Positions 1 to 8,536 of a DNA stretch of 51,004 nucleotides are shown here, piece after piece. Position 1 is the stretch's first letter, and every line of letters begins with the position of its first letter. Both the position numbers and the translations under genes were made by a program. Below the pieces are notes generated by a model. That model had not been told where the DNA came from, searched no databases, and saw only the letters and a list, made by a program, of their open reading frames with translations. The stretch lies in contig QAPD01000057.1 in the NCBI GenBank assembly GCA_003052455.1, positions 1 through 51,004 on the forward strand, read 5' to 3'. This stretch comes from Sphaerisporangium cinnabarinum. GTDB lineage: Bacteria; Actinomycetota; Actinomycetes; Actinomycetales; Cellulomonadaceae.

Positions 1-477
1 CCCGCGCCTGCGCCGGCGCCCTCCCCGTGGGGAGGCACGCCCGCGCCCGCTCCCGAGCGGACCCCCGCTCCCGCGCCGCCCGCCGAGGCGGCCGGCGCCG
101 CCCTGCCGTGGTCGGCGATCACGGCCGGCTCGGCGCCCGAGCCCGCGAGCGCGGCGCAGCAGACGTCGCCCTTCGGCGGCGTGCGCGAGACCGCGCCCGC
201 TCCCGCCGGCGGGTCGGACGAGCTCTTCCCCCGCGTGCGCGGTCGTGCCGCCGAGCCCGAGGAGTCGGCCGACGACGACCTCGAGGACGAGCGGCGGGGC
301 CCGTCGTACACGTGGCTGCACTACCTGATCCTCGTCGCCGTCGCGTTCGTCCTCGGCCTGCTCGTCTGGACGCTCGTGTCCCGCGACGACCCGGGCCTGG
401 CCGTGGAGGACGCGAGCGCCTCGGCCGCCGCCGTGCGGACGTGGGACGTCCCCGGCACCCTCGACACCGGCCGCTGA
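1..477 (+). CDS. C-terminal part of a proline/alanine-rich membrane protein (5' end outside window)
   Basis: The reading frame is open from the first base and ends at TGA 475-477, so only the C-terminal part is present. The visible protein begins with a Pro/Ala-rich low-complexity stretch, then an acidic segment rich in E and D, then one hydrophobic helix (about HYLILVAVAFVLGLLVWTLV) and a short tail. This looks like a single-pass membrane protein with a long disordered cytoplasmic region. It sits 25 bp before rsfS. In actinobacteria that spot is often held by a gene following nadD, but nadD is not in view. No function is recognised. An ATG at the GTG/ATG-rich position 181 is only an internal candidate start. 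Confidence 0.7.
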   Translation, partial: PAPAPAPSPWGGTPAPAPERTPAPAPPAEAAGAALPWSAITAGSAPEPASAAQQTSPFGGVRETAPAPAGGSDELFPRVRGRAAEPEESADDDLEDERRGPSYTWLHYLILVAVAFVLGLLVWTLVSRDDPGLAVEDASASAAAVRTWDVPGTLDTGR

Positions 478-502
478 GCGGCCGCACCACGAACGGAGAC
501 AC

Positions 503-949
503 GTGACCGCCACCGACCGAGCCCTCGAGCTCGCCGTCATCGCCGCCCGGGCGGCGTCCGACCGCAAGGCCGAGGAGATCATCGCGCTCGACGTGAGCGA
601 GCAGCTCGTCCTCACGGACGTGTTCCTCATCGCCTCGGGATCGAGCGAGCGCCAGGTCTCGGCGATCGTCGACGCCGTCGAGGAGGCCATGCACAAGGCC
701 GGGTCCAAGCCGATCCGCCGCGAGGGCAAGCAGGAGGCCCGCTGGGTCCTGCTCGACTTCGGGGACGTCGTCGTGCACGTGCAGCACGCCGAGGACCGCG
801 TGTACTACGCGCTCGAGCGCCTGTGGAAGGACTGCCCGGTCGTCGAGCTGCCGGAGGACGCGCGCGGCGGCGACGGCACGGCCGACGACACCGACGACAC
901 CACGCGCGGCGACGGCGCCATCCGCCTCTCGGGGGAGCCCCTGGCGTGA
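503..949 (+). CDS. rsfS: Ribosomal silencing factor RsfS
   Basis: RsfS (DUF143/Iojap family) binds ribosomal protein L14 (uL14) and blocks joining of the 30S and 50S subunits when nutrients are low. The 148-residue product has the family core at about residues 5-112, including DRKAEEIIALDV, LTDVFLIASGSS and the C-terminal block WVLLDFGDVVVHV followed by YYALERLW. A short acidic D/T-rich tail (about 120-138) follows the domain and is not part of it. The GTG start at 503 is supported by GGAG at 495-498. The next gene overlaps by four bases (GTGA), so the two are translationally coupled. Confidence 0.95.
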   Translation: MTATDRALELAVIAARAASDRKAEEIIALDVSEQLVLTDVFLIASGSSERQVSAIVDAVEEAMHKAGSKPIRREGKQEARWVLLDFGDVVVHVQHAEDRVYYALERLWKDCPVVELPEDARGGDGTADDTDDTTRGDGAIRLSGEPLA

Positions 950-1626
950 GCGCCGGCACCCTCGTCCTCCTGCGCCACGGTCGCACCGCGTACAACGCGA
1001 CGATGCGCCTGCAGGGGCAGGTCGACATCCCGCTCGACGCCGTCGGGCAGTGGCAGGCGGAGCAGGGCGCGAAGGCCCTCGCGAGCGCGCACCGCGCGAC
1101 GCGCGTCGTCGCGTCCGACCTCGTGCGCGCCGCCGACACCGCGCGCGCCTACGCGGCCGCGATCGGCGCGGACGTCGCGTACGACCCCCGCCTGCGCGAG
1201 CGCGGCTTCGGGGAGTGGGAGGGCCTCACGGGGCCGGAAATCGCCGAGCGCTGGCCCGAGGAGTACGCGGCGTGGCGCCAGGGCGAGGAGCCCGCACGCG
1301 CGGGCGCGGAGTCCAAGGCCGACGTCGCGGCTCGCCTCGTCGCGTGCGTCACCGAGCACGTGGAGTCGCTCGAGCGGGACGACACGCTCGTCGTCGTCTC
1401 GCACGGCGCCGCGATCACGCTCGCGGTCACCGCGCTGCTCGGCCTCGACCCGGAGGGCTGGCGCGGGATCTCCGGGCTGCACAACGTCCACTGGTCCCAC
1501 CTGCACCGCTCGGCGCCCGCCGCGACGCCCGCGTGGCGCCTCGTGGCGCACAACGTCGGGGCGGGGTTCCCGCTCGACGAGTGGAACGCTGGGCCGGATT
1601 GGAATCTGGAGCCGGTTTCTGCGTAG
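946..1626 (+). CDS. Histidine phosphatase family protein (phosphoglycerate-mutase-like)
   Basis: This is a branch-1 histidine phosphatase of 226 residues. The phosphohistidine motif LRHGRT lies at residues 9-14 (nucleophile His11). The second catalytic histidine is in VVSHGAA (His153), with RERGFGEWEG at about 84-93 supplying the acid. Family members act on small phosphorylated metabolites; the substrate cannot be read from sequence. In many actinobacteria the gene directly after rsfS is annotated as a phosphoglycerate mutase or glucosyl-3-phosphoglycerate phosphatase-like enzyme, and this gene fits that order. Its GTG start overlaps the rsfS stop. A tRNA gene follows 68 bp downstream. Confidence 0.88.
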   Translation: MSAGTLVLLRHGRTAYNATMRLQGQVDIPLDAVGQWQAEQGAKALASAHRATRVVASDLVRAADTARAYAAAIGADVAYDPRLRERGFGEWEGLTGPEIAERWPEEYAAWRQGEEPARAGAESKADVAARLVACVTEHVESLERDDTLVVVSHGAAITLAVTALLGLDPEGWRGISGLHNVHWSHLHRSAPAATPAWRLVAHNVGAGFPLDEWNAGPDWNLEPVSA

Positions 1627-1694
1627 ACTAGCGACGCTCCGCAGGACGGGAAACCGCCCGGAGGAGTGCATGACCTGGATCTTCACGGATCCAC

Positions 1695-1767
1695 GGGGCT
1701 GTGGCGCAGCTGGTAGCGCACCTGCATGGCATGCAGGGGGTCAGGGGTTCGAGTCCCCTCAGCTCCA
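1695..1767 (+). tRNA. tRNA-Ala (anticodon GGC)
   Basis: The 73-nt sequence folds as a complete cloverleaf. The 7-bp acceptor stem is GGGGCTG/CAGCTCC, the D stem is GCGC/GCGC, the anticodon stem is CCTGC/GCAGG with loop ATGGCAT, and the T arm is AGGGG TTCGAGT CCCCT. The discriminator base is A. The anticodon reads GGC, decoding GCC alanine, the preferred alanine codon of such a GC-rich genome. The 3' CCA is not encoded (ACCC follows). A strong terminator starts eight bases downstream. Confidence 0.97.
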
Positions 1768-1774
1768 CCCGTAG

Positions 1775-1828
1775 AGCCGGACGGGAGCACGCACCATCGA
1801 GAGATGGGCGGGCTCCCGTCCGGCTTTT
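1775..1828 (+). terminator. Rho-independent terminator of tRNA-Ala
   Basis: A perfect 14-bp stem is formed by AGCCGGACGGGAGC (1775-1788) and its complement at 1812-1825. The 23-nt loop is followed by a TTTT run at 1825-1828. It lies just after the tRNA and is one of the few hairpins here with a true T-tract. Confidence 0.9.
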
Positions 1829-1959
1829 CTGCGCCCTGGGTGCCGCCCCGCGCGCGTGCGGGCGGGGCGCGGGTCTTGGCGCGGCCTCCCGCGCCTGCCA
1901 CGCTGGTGCGGTGCGACGGCGCTCCGCCCGTCGCGCGGGTACCCGGGGGAGGGCACGCG

Positions 1960-2529
1960 ATGAGGCCACTGCGCTACGCGATCAACGTCACGCTCGACGG
2001 CTGCTGCCACCACGAGGCGGGCCTGCCGCCCGACGAGGAGTCGATGCGGTTCTGGACCGAGGAGACGGAGCGCGCGGACGCGCTGCTCTTCGGGCGGGTC
2101 ACGTACCAGATGATGGAGGCGGCGTGGCGCCGTCCGGCGTCGGGCGCGTGGCCGGACTGGATGGGGGAGCGGGACGTCCCGTTCGCCGAGGCCATCGACG
2201 GGGCGAGGAAGCACGTGGTGTCGAGCACGCTGCGCGAGGTCGACTGGAACGCCGAGCTCGTCGAGGGCGACCTGGGGGACGCGGTGCGGCGGCTCAAGGA
2301 GCAGCCGGGCGGCCCGCTGTTCGTCGGCGGCGTGACGCTGCCGCTCGCGCTCGCGAACCTCGGGCTCGTCGACGAGTACGCGTTCCTCGTGCAGCCGGTC
2401 CTGGCGGGGCACGGGCCGACGCTGCTGTCGGGGTTGCGCGAGCACATCACGCTCGAGCTGGTGGACCGGCAGGAGCTGCGCTCGGGAGCCGTCGCGGTGC
2501 GGTACCGGCCCGTGCCGGCCACGACCTGA
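1960..2529 (+). CDS. Dihydrofolate reductase family protein (RibD C-terminal fold)
   Basis: The 189-residue product matches the RibD_C/DHFR-like group (YwjB/YyaP type), which are NAD(P)H-dependent reductases of mostly unknown substrate. It opens with MRPLRYAINVTLDG, has the ADALLFGRVTYQMM segment at about 38-51, and the nucleotide-binding GGPLFVGGVTLPLAL near 115. The ATG at 1960 is chosen because the homology starts there and GGGGGAGGG precedes it. The frame stays open further upstream into the tRNA terminator, which cannot be coding. It stands alone between the tRNA terminator and a convergent gene. Confidence 0.85.
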   Translation: MRPLRYAINVTLDGCCHHEAGLPPDEESMRFWTEETERADALLFGRVTYQMMEAAWRRPASGAWPDWMGERDVPFAEAIDGARKHVVSSTLREVDWNAELVEGDLGDAVRRLKEQPGGPLFVGGVTLPLALANLGLVDEYAFLVQPVLAGHGPTLLSGLREHITLELVDRQELRSGAVAVRYRPVPATT

Positions 2530-2542
2530 CCGGAGGACGACG

Positions 2543-2573
2543 ACGCCCGGCGCGGCAGGGGCCGGCCGGGCGT
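2543..2573. terminator. Bidirectional hairpin between convergent genes
   Basis: The arms ACGCCCGGC (2543-2551) and GCCGGGCGT (2565-2573) pair perfectly over 9 bp with a 13-nt loop. It lies between the DHFR-like gene and the convergent SH3 protein gene. It has no T-tract. Confidence 0.55.
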
Positions 2574-2592
2574 GCGTGCGGGAGAGCGGGGA

Positions 2593-3561
2593 CTACGACG
2601 TGCTGACGTGCACGTGGTCGAAGTGGTTGGCGGTCGCGCCGCCGCGGTCCTCCATGCCGGACCACGCGCTCGCCGGGTCGCCGGCCATCCAGATCTTCTG
2701 CTGGTAGATGAGGTACGTGATGCCGAGCGAGCCCGCGTTGGCCTGCAGGTAGCGCGCGATGTCCCACCCGGTCTCGCCGCTGATCATGATGTCCACGGCG
2801 CGGCCCGTGCCGTGGTCGCCGTCGTCGCCGGGGCGGATGCCGCCGAACGTGGTGACCTGGGGGAAGTTCGCGCACACGGAGCGGTAGACGGCGCGCGCGT
2901 TGGCACGCAGCGACGACTCGATCCCGGTGCTCACCGAGCACGCGGCGTCCGAGACGCCCCCGGCGCTCGACCCGCCGGCCGCCGCGGCGGCGACCTGCGG
3001 CGCCTCGGGCTGCGACTGGGCGAGGAAGCTCGACTTGATCCACGCGGCCGCGCCGTCCCACACGACCTGGCTCCAGTCGCCCTCGGTGACGCCCGTGACG
3101 TCGACCGCAGCGGCGAACTCGGTCGTCGCGACGCGCTCGGCGTCCGCGGACGGAGCGGACCGCACGTTGACGGCGTCGGTGGTCCAGAGCTGGCCGGTGA
3201 CGGGCGGCAGGGGCGGGGGCGTCGGGGCGGCCTGCGCGGCCGGCACGACGGCGATCTCGGCCGCGGTCTCGACGACCGGCGGCTCCTGGGGCGCCGTGGG
3301 CGGTGCGACGCGCTCGGACGAGCGGCTGGCGGCTCCCGTGCCACGCTCGACGCTCACCCCGGCGGTGGGCTCGACGCTCAGCGGAGCGAGGTCGGGATTG
3401 CCCTCGGCGGGCTGGGGGCCCGCACCCACGGCGCCCGCGCCCAGCAGCGTGACGAGCGCCAGCGCGGGGAGCTTGAGCGACCGGACCGGCAGCGTCGGCA
3501 GCGCCGGGAGCCGGAAGGAGCGCGCGGTGGCGGGGGCTGCGCTGTGGCGGCCTCGGGACAT
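2593..3561 (-). CDS. Secreted SH3-domain protein with a VanY-like (ARB_07466-type) C-terminal domain
   Basis: This 322-residue exported protein starts with a basic N-terminus and one hydrophobic segment (about residues 33-48, ending AGAVGAGP), consistent with a signal peptide or anchor. A Pro/Ala-rich linker follows, then a bacterial SH3 domain at about 122-180 (TTDAVNVRSAPSADAERVAT, WSQVVWDGAAAWIKSSFL). The C-terminal domain at about 205-322 carries HGTGRAVDI and the terminal NHFDHVHV. These resemble the metal-binding signature of D,D-peptidase-like (VanY/ARB_07466) folds. The likely site of action is peptidoglycan; enzymatic activity is inference. The ATG at 3561 has GGAG about seven bases upstream. 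The frame is open far beyond this start but overlaps other genes there. Confidence 0.85.
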   Translation of the reverse strand: MSRGRHSAAPATARSFRLPALPTLPVRSLKLPALALVTLLGAGAVGAGPQPAEGNPDLAPLSVEPTAGVSVERGTGAASRSSERVAPPTAPQEPPVVETAAEIAVVPAAQAAPTPPPLPPVTGQLWTTDAVNVRSAPSADAERVATTEFAAAVDVTGVTEGDWSQVVWDGAAAWIKSSFLAQSQPEAPQVAAAAAGGSSAGGVSDAACSVSTGIESSLRANARAVYRSVCANFPQVTTFGGIRPGDDGDHGTGRAVDIMISGETGWDIARYLQANAGSLGITYLIYQQKIWMAGDPASAWSGMEDRGGATANHFDHVHVSTS

Positions 3562-3618
3562 GGTGCGCTCCGGTTCTTCGTGGGTAGGACGCGCCAATGT
3601 AACCAAACCGTGATCTGA

Positions 3619-4578
<960 letters not shown>

Positions 4579-4610
4579 CCCGGTCGCCTGCGGACTCCCG
4601 CGAGGCAGCA

Positions 4611-4658
4611 CGCACGACGAGGGGCGCCGTCCGGTCGGACGGCGCCCCTCGTCGTGCG
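4611..4658. terminator. 22-bp perfect-stem bidirectional terminator
   Basis: The arms 4611-4632 and 4637-4658 are perfectly complementary over 22 bp with a GGTC loop. It separates the aldo/keto reductase gene from the convergent gene ending at 4675. No T-tract is present in either direction. Confidence 0.8.
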
Positions 4659-4674
4659 CAGGTGGAAGGTCGGC

Positions 4675-5124
4675 TCAGCCGCACTCGTCGCAGATGCCCG
4701 TGGCGGGCAGGACCGTGAAGCACGTGGGGCACACTGCCGGCGGCTTCTCCGGCTCCGCGGAGCGGGCCGTCGTGCGGCGCGGCGTGCGCGTCGCGGGCGC
4801 GGCCTTCGCCGTGGCCCGACGCGCGGGCGCGGGCGCCGCCGCGGGGGCGGCACCGGGCACGTCGAACCCGCGCTTGCGCAGCAGGTCCGCGACGCCGACG
4901 GGGCTGCTGCGGAACTCCTCGGCCGTCGCGACACGGCCGGTCGCGTACCGGTGCGCGACGCCGAGGATCGCCTGCGCGTCGTAGACGCGGTCCTCGTGGA
5001 CGAGCGGGGTGCCGGGGGACGCGGTGAACCCGTAGACCCCGAGGAACGCGTCCCGGCCCCGGTCGTCCCAGTCCGCGAGGGCCTGGAGGATGTGCTGCCG
5101 GGTCACTGCCGAGAAGGTTGCCAC
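4675..5124 (-). CDS. ScoMcrA-type N-terminal head domain protein with C-terminal zinc ribbon
   Basis: The 149-residue protein has two parts. Residues 1-85 (VTRQHILQALADWDDRGRDAFL, YGF, LVHEDRVYDAQAILGVAH, ATGRVATAEEF, LLRKRGFDV) resemble, from memory, the N-terminal head domain of ScoMcrA, the Streptomyces type IV restriction enzyme that cuts modified DNA. After an Ala/Arg/Thr-rich linker (about 90-128) comes a CPTC...CDEC zinc ribbon at the extreme C-terminus. The SRA, sulfur-binding and HNH nuclease domains of ScoMcrA are absent, so this is not a restriction enzyme by itself. GTG 5124 is preferred: TAGGCT (5136-5131) ends six bases before it. Function unknown; nucleic-acid or protein binding is inference. 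Confidence 0.7.
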   Translation of the reverse strand: MATFSAVTRQHILQALADWDDRGRDAFLGVYGFTASPGTPLVHEDRVYDAQAILGVAHRYATGRVATAEEFRSSPVGVADLLRKRGFDVPGAAPAAAPAPARRATAKAAPATRTPRRTTARSAEPEKPPAVCPTCFTVLPATGICDECG

Positions 5125-5162
5125 GGCACGAGCCTAGACCGCCCCGCGGGACCCCTCGGACG

Positions 5163-5192
5163 ACGAGCGCGTGACCTTCCGCACGCGCTCGT
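5163..5192. terminator. Hairpin downstream of second aldo/keto reductase
   Basis: ACGAGCGCGTG (5163-5173) pairs with CACGCGCTCGT (5182-5192) over 11 bp with an 8-nt loop. It follows the minus-strand reductase stop at 5216 and precedes the promoter of the minus-strand gene starting at 5124. Confidence 0.6.
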
Positions 5193-5215
5193 GCGGGGCC
5201 CTGGACGCCCGTGGA

Positions 5216-6148
5216 TCAGGGCACGGTGTACCCCGCGGCGCGGAACATCTCGTACCACTCCGCACGGGTGAGCGGGACCTCCGAACCGAGCGCGGCGCCG
5301 GCGACCCGGTCGGGGCTCGTCGTGCCGAGAACGACCTGCGTCCGCGCCGGGTGGCGCGTGATCCACGCGGTCGCGATCGCGATGGGCGGCACGTCGTACC
5401 GGGCGGCGAGGCGGTCGATCACGGCGTTGAGCTCGGGGTACTTCTCGGACCCCAGGAACACGCCCGTGAAGAACCCTGCCTGGAACGGGGACCAGGCTTG
5501 GATCGTGATGTCGTGGAGACGGCAGTAGTCGAGGATGCCCTCGTCGCGACTGATCGACTGGTCGAGGGCCTGCATGTTCGCGGCGACGCCCTGCGCGACG
5601 AGCGGGGCGTGCGTGACGGAGATCTGGAGCTGGTTCGCGACGATCGGCTGCTCGACGTACCGGCGCAGCAGCTCAATCTGGCCCGGCGTGTGGTTCGAGA
5701 CCCCGAACGCCCGCACCTTGCCCGCGGCGTGCAGGTCGGAGAACGCGCGCGCGACCTCCTCGGGCTCGACGAGGGCGTCGGGGCGGTGCAGCAGCAGGAT
5801 GTCGAGGTAGTCGGTGCGCAGGGCCTCGAGCGAGCCCTCGACGGACGCGACGAGGTGCTCGTACGAGAAGTCGAAGTACGGGCCCTCGGGCACGATGCCG
5901 GCCTTGGACTGGATGACCCACTCCGCGCGCTCGGCGGGGGAGAGGTCGAGCGCCTCGGCGAAGCGGCGCTCGCAGCCGTGGAGGTCGGAGCCGTACACGT
6001 CGGCGTGGTCGAGGAACGTGATGCCGGCGTCGCGCGCGGTGCGCACCAGGGTGCGGACCTCGTCGTCGGTCTTGTCCTGGATGCGCATGAGGCCGAGCAC
6101 GACGTTCGGCACCACGAGGTCGGTGCCGGTCAGGGTGAAGGTCTTCAT
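5216..6148 (-). CDS. Aldo/keto reductase (YdhF/YcsN-like)
   Basis: A 310-residue aldo/keto reductase of the YdhF/YcsN-like branch, distinct from the gene at 3733. Visible motifs are FLDHADVYG (catalytic Asp/Tyr), QSKAG (Lys), DYLDILLLHRPD (His), AFGVSNH, and the C-terminal VLGTTSPDRV cofactor segment. NADPH-dependent carbonyl reduction is the known family activity; the substrate is not inferable. The ATG at 6148 has AAGGAG about eight bases upstream. It is transcribed divergently from a LysR regulator 151 bp away, the classical arrangement of a regulator and its target. Confidence 0.9.
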   Translation of the reverse strand: MKTFTLTGTDLVVPNVVLGLMRIQDKTDDEVRTLVRTARDAGITFLDHADVYGSDLHGCERRFAEALDLSPAERAEWVIQSKAGIVPEGPYFDFSYEHLVASVEGSLEALRTDYLDILLLHRPDALVEPEEVARAFSDLHAAGKVRAFGVSNHTPGQIELLRRYVEQPIVANQLQISVTHAPLVAQGVAANMQALDQSISRDEGILDYCRLHDITIQAWSPFQAGFFTGVFLGSEKYPELNAVIDRLAARYDVPPIAIATAWITRHPARTQVVLGTTSPDRVAGAALGSEVPLTRAEWYEMFRAAGYTVP

Positions 6149-6231
6149 CGGTGGAGCTCCTTCGCGGGGTAGGCGGTCCCGCCCGGGGGCGGGGTGCCGA
6201 ACGGCCCCGGAAGGCCGGTCGGGACTGCTCG

Positions 6232-6275
6232 AGCCTAGGAAGCGATAACCTAGAAGTCCAACAACTAGTAGTTGT
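6232..6275. promoter_or_regulatory. Divergent promoter with LysR-type palindrome
   Basis: On the minus strand TTGGAC (6261-6256), an 18-bp spacer and TAGGCT (6237-6232) form a promoter for the aldo/keto reductase. A perfect 15-base palindrome, ACAACTA-G-TAGTTGT (6261-6275), abuts that -35 and lies 25 bp before the lysR start. The position and symmetry fit a LysR regulator binding site controlling both genes. The region is markedly AT-richer than its surroundings. Confidence 0.7.
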
Positions 6276-6299
6276 CATATAGAGAACTGTGAGTGGTCA

Positions 6300-7301
6300 A
6301 TGGATCTTCGTCAGATGGAGTACCTCGTCGCGCTCGCGGACGAGCGCCAGTTCACGCGGGCCGCCCAGCTCGTCGGCGTCTCGCAGTCGGGGCTCTCCGC
6401 CGCGGTCCGCAGCCTCGAGGAGGAGCTCGGCGCGAGCCTGTTCACGCGGACGACGCGGCGCGTCGAGCCCACCGAGGCCGGTCTCGCGCTGCTCCCGCAC
6501 GCACGCTCCATGCTCGCGCAGGCGGCCGCCGCTCGCGACGCGGTCGTGCGGGCGACGCACGAGCTGTCCGGCTCGCTGCGCGTCGGCTCGGAGCAGTGCC
6601 TCGGCGTCCTCGACGTGACCGCTCTGCTCGAGCGCTTCCACCGCCGCTACCCGCAGGTGGAGATCCACTTCGCGCAAGCGGGCTCGCACGACCTCCTCGC
6701 GCGCGTCCGCGAGGGCGACCTCGACGTCGCGTTCGTCGCGACCACCGAGCACCTGGGGCCGCTGTCCCAGACGATCCTGGGCAGCGAGCCGCTCGTGCTC
6801 GTGTGCGCGCCCGAGCACCCGCTCGCCGGGAGGGGCCGGGTCGAGTGGTCCGACCTCTCGGGCCAGGAGTTCGTCGACTTCGACCCCTCGTGGGGCGCGC
6901 GGCCGGTCAACGACGCGACGTGCGCCGCGCACGGCGTCCACCGGCGCGTGCGGTGCTCGGTCAACGACGTGCACACGCTCCTCGAGCTCGTCGACCGCGG
7001 GCTCGGCATCGCGCTCGTGCCGCGCCACGTCGCGGGCAAGCCGCAGGCCGAGCGCCTCGTGACGCTCGCGCTGCCCGAGGGTGGCGCGCCGAGCTGGGTC
7101 GTCTCCGTCGTCACGGGACGCTGGGACCGCGGCGCCTCGGCCGCGCCCCAGCTCCTGGAGCTCCTCGCGGACGCCCCCGCGTGCCGCGGCGTCGAGGTCG
7201 CCCGGGCCGACACCGCCGCGTCGCGCGAGGGCGTCGAGGTGCCGAACCCTGCCGTCGAGGCGCCGAGCCCTGCCGTCGAGGCCGTGGCGGAGGCCCGGTG
7301 A
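6300..7301 (+). CDS. LysR-family transcriptional regulator
   Basis: The 333-residue protein has the LysR winged helix-turn-helix at residues 1-60 (RQMEYLVALADERQFTRAAQLVGVSQSGLSAAVRSLEEELG split by the turn) and a substrate-binding effector domain at about 88-295. The last 40 residues are an extra Ala/Val/Glu-rich tail. It is encoded by about two and a half copies of a 21-bp repeat (7233-7253, 7254-7274, then a partial). It probably controls the divergent aldo/keto reductase, and also the MFS gene it overlaps by four bases (GTGA). ATG 6300 is chosen because it begins the conserved MDLRQMEY block. Confidence 0.92.
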   Translation: MDLRQMEYLVALADERQFTRAAQLVGVSQSGLSAAVRSLEEELGASLFTRTTRRVEPTEAGLALLPHARSMLAQAAAARDAVVRATHELSGSLRVGSEQCLGVLDVTALLERFHRRYPQVEIHFAQAGSHDLLARVREGDLDVAFVATTEHLGPLSQTILGSEPLVLVCAPEHPLAGRGRVEWSDLSGQEFVDFDPSWGARPVNDATCAAHGVHRRVRCSVNDVHTLLELVDRGLGIALVPRHVAGKPQAERLVTLALPEGGAPSWVVSVVTGRWDRGASAAPQLLELLADAPACRGVEVARADTAASREGVEVPNPAVEAPSPAVEAVAEAR

Positions 7302-8536
7302 CCGCCCCCGCGGGCACCGACGCACCGCTCTTCCCCCTGCGCAGCGTCGTCCTCGGCGCCTTCCTGCCCACGCTCGTCCTCGAGATCGGTGTGGGGGCCA
7401 TGCTGCCGGTCGTCGCGGTCACGGCCACGGGCCGGGGCGCGAGCCTCACGGTCGCCGGTCTCGTGGCCGCGCTCGTGCCGATCGGCAAGATCCTCTTCGA
7501 CCTGCCCGCCGGGGCGCTCGCCCAGCGCCTCGGCGACCGCGCGGCCATGCTGCTCGCCGGTGGCGTCGCGGCGGTCGCCTTCGCGACGATCGCGCTCACG
7601 CCCAGCCTGGGGGGCCTCGCGGCAGGGGTCCTCGCGCTAGGCGCGTCGACCGCCGTCTTCAACCTCGCCCGCCAGGCGTACCTCACCGAGATCACGCCCC
7701 CGCTGCGCCGGGCGCGCGTCCTGTCGACGCTCGCGGGCGTGCACCGCATCGGGCTGTTCCTCGGCCCGTTCGCGGGCGCGGCGGTCATCGCCGCGACCGA
7801 CGTGCGCGGCGCCTACTGGCTCGGGACGGGCGCCGCGCTCACCGCAGTGGTGGTGCTCGCCGTCGTGCGGCCGGATCCCGCAGAAGCGCGGCCCGGGCGC
7901 GCGCGGCTACGCGGCGCGCGGTCCGTGCCGCGGGTCGGCATCGCCCGCGTGGCGCGCGACCACCGGCACCTCTTCGCGACGCTCGGCGTCGCGATCCTCC
8001 TGGTCAGCGCGGTCCGCGGCGCCCGGCAGACCGTCATCCCCCTGTGGGGCGAGCACCTGGGGCTGGACGCCGAGGTGACGTCGCTGATCTTCGGCGTCTC
8101 CGGCGCGCTCGACATGCTGCTCTTCTACCCGGCGGGCAAGGTCATGGACCGGTTCGGGCGCCTGTGGGTCGCCGTGCCGTCCATGCTCACGATGGCCGTC
8201 GGCCTCGCGGTGCTGCCGCTCGCGCACACCGCCCCCGCGCTCGCGGTCGTCGCGGCGGTGCTCGGCATCGGGAACGGCATGGGCTCGGGCATCGTCATGA
8301 CGCTCGGCGCCGACGTCGCGCCCGCGGACGTGCGGCCGACCTTCCTCAGCGTGTGGCGCCTGTTCCAGGACACCGGCGACGCCCTCGGTCCGCTCGTGCT
8401 GTCGGCCGGTGCGGCGCTGGGGTCGCTCGCCGCGGGCGTCTGGGCGACGGCGGCGCTCGGCGCGGGCTCCGCGGCCGCGCTCGCGCGGTGGGTGCCGCGC
8501 CACTCGCCGCTCGCGAACCTCGTCCGACGGCGCTAG
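7298..8536 (+). CDS. MFS transporter (12-TM, drug-efflux-like)
   Basis: A 412-residue major facilitator with about 12 hydrophobic segments and the GALAQRLGDRAAML loop between TM2 and TM3, matching the MFS motif A. A second, weaker motif A-like loop is PAGKVMDRFGRLW in the C-terminal half. Substrate unknown; drug or metabolite efflux is the usual annotation. Its GTG start overlaps the LysR stop, so the two form one translationally coupled operon. Its TAG stop overlaps the TAG stop of the opposite-strand response regulator within the single palindrome CTAG (8533-8536). Confidence 0.88.
   Translation: MTAPAGTDAPLFPLRSVVLGAFLPTLVLEIGVGAMLPVVAVTATGRGASLTVAGLVAALVPIGKILFDLPAGALAQRLGDRAAMLLAGGVAAVAFATIALTPSLGGLAAGVLALGASTAVFNLARQAYLTEITPPLRRARVLSTLAGVHRIGLFLGPFAGAAVIAATDVRGAYWLGTGAALTAVVVLAVVRPDPAEARPGRARLRGARSVPRVGIARVARDHRHLFATLGVAILLVSAVRGARQTVIPLWGEHLGLDAEVTSLIFGVSGALDMLLFYPAGKVMDRFGRLWVAVPSMLTMAVGLAVLPLAHTAPALAVVAAVLGIGNGMGSGIVMTLGADVAPADVRPTFLSVWRLFQDTGDALGPLVLSAGAALGSLAAGVWATAALGAGSAAALARWVPRHSPLANLVRRR

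Noticed and set aside
1695-1767. tRNA-Ala as an integration site for a genomic island
   Set aside because: No integrase, direct repeat of the tRNA end or compositional shift follows; downstream genes look like ordinary chromosome.
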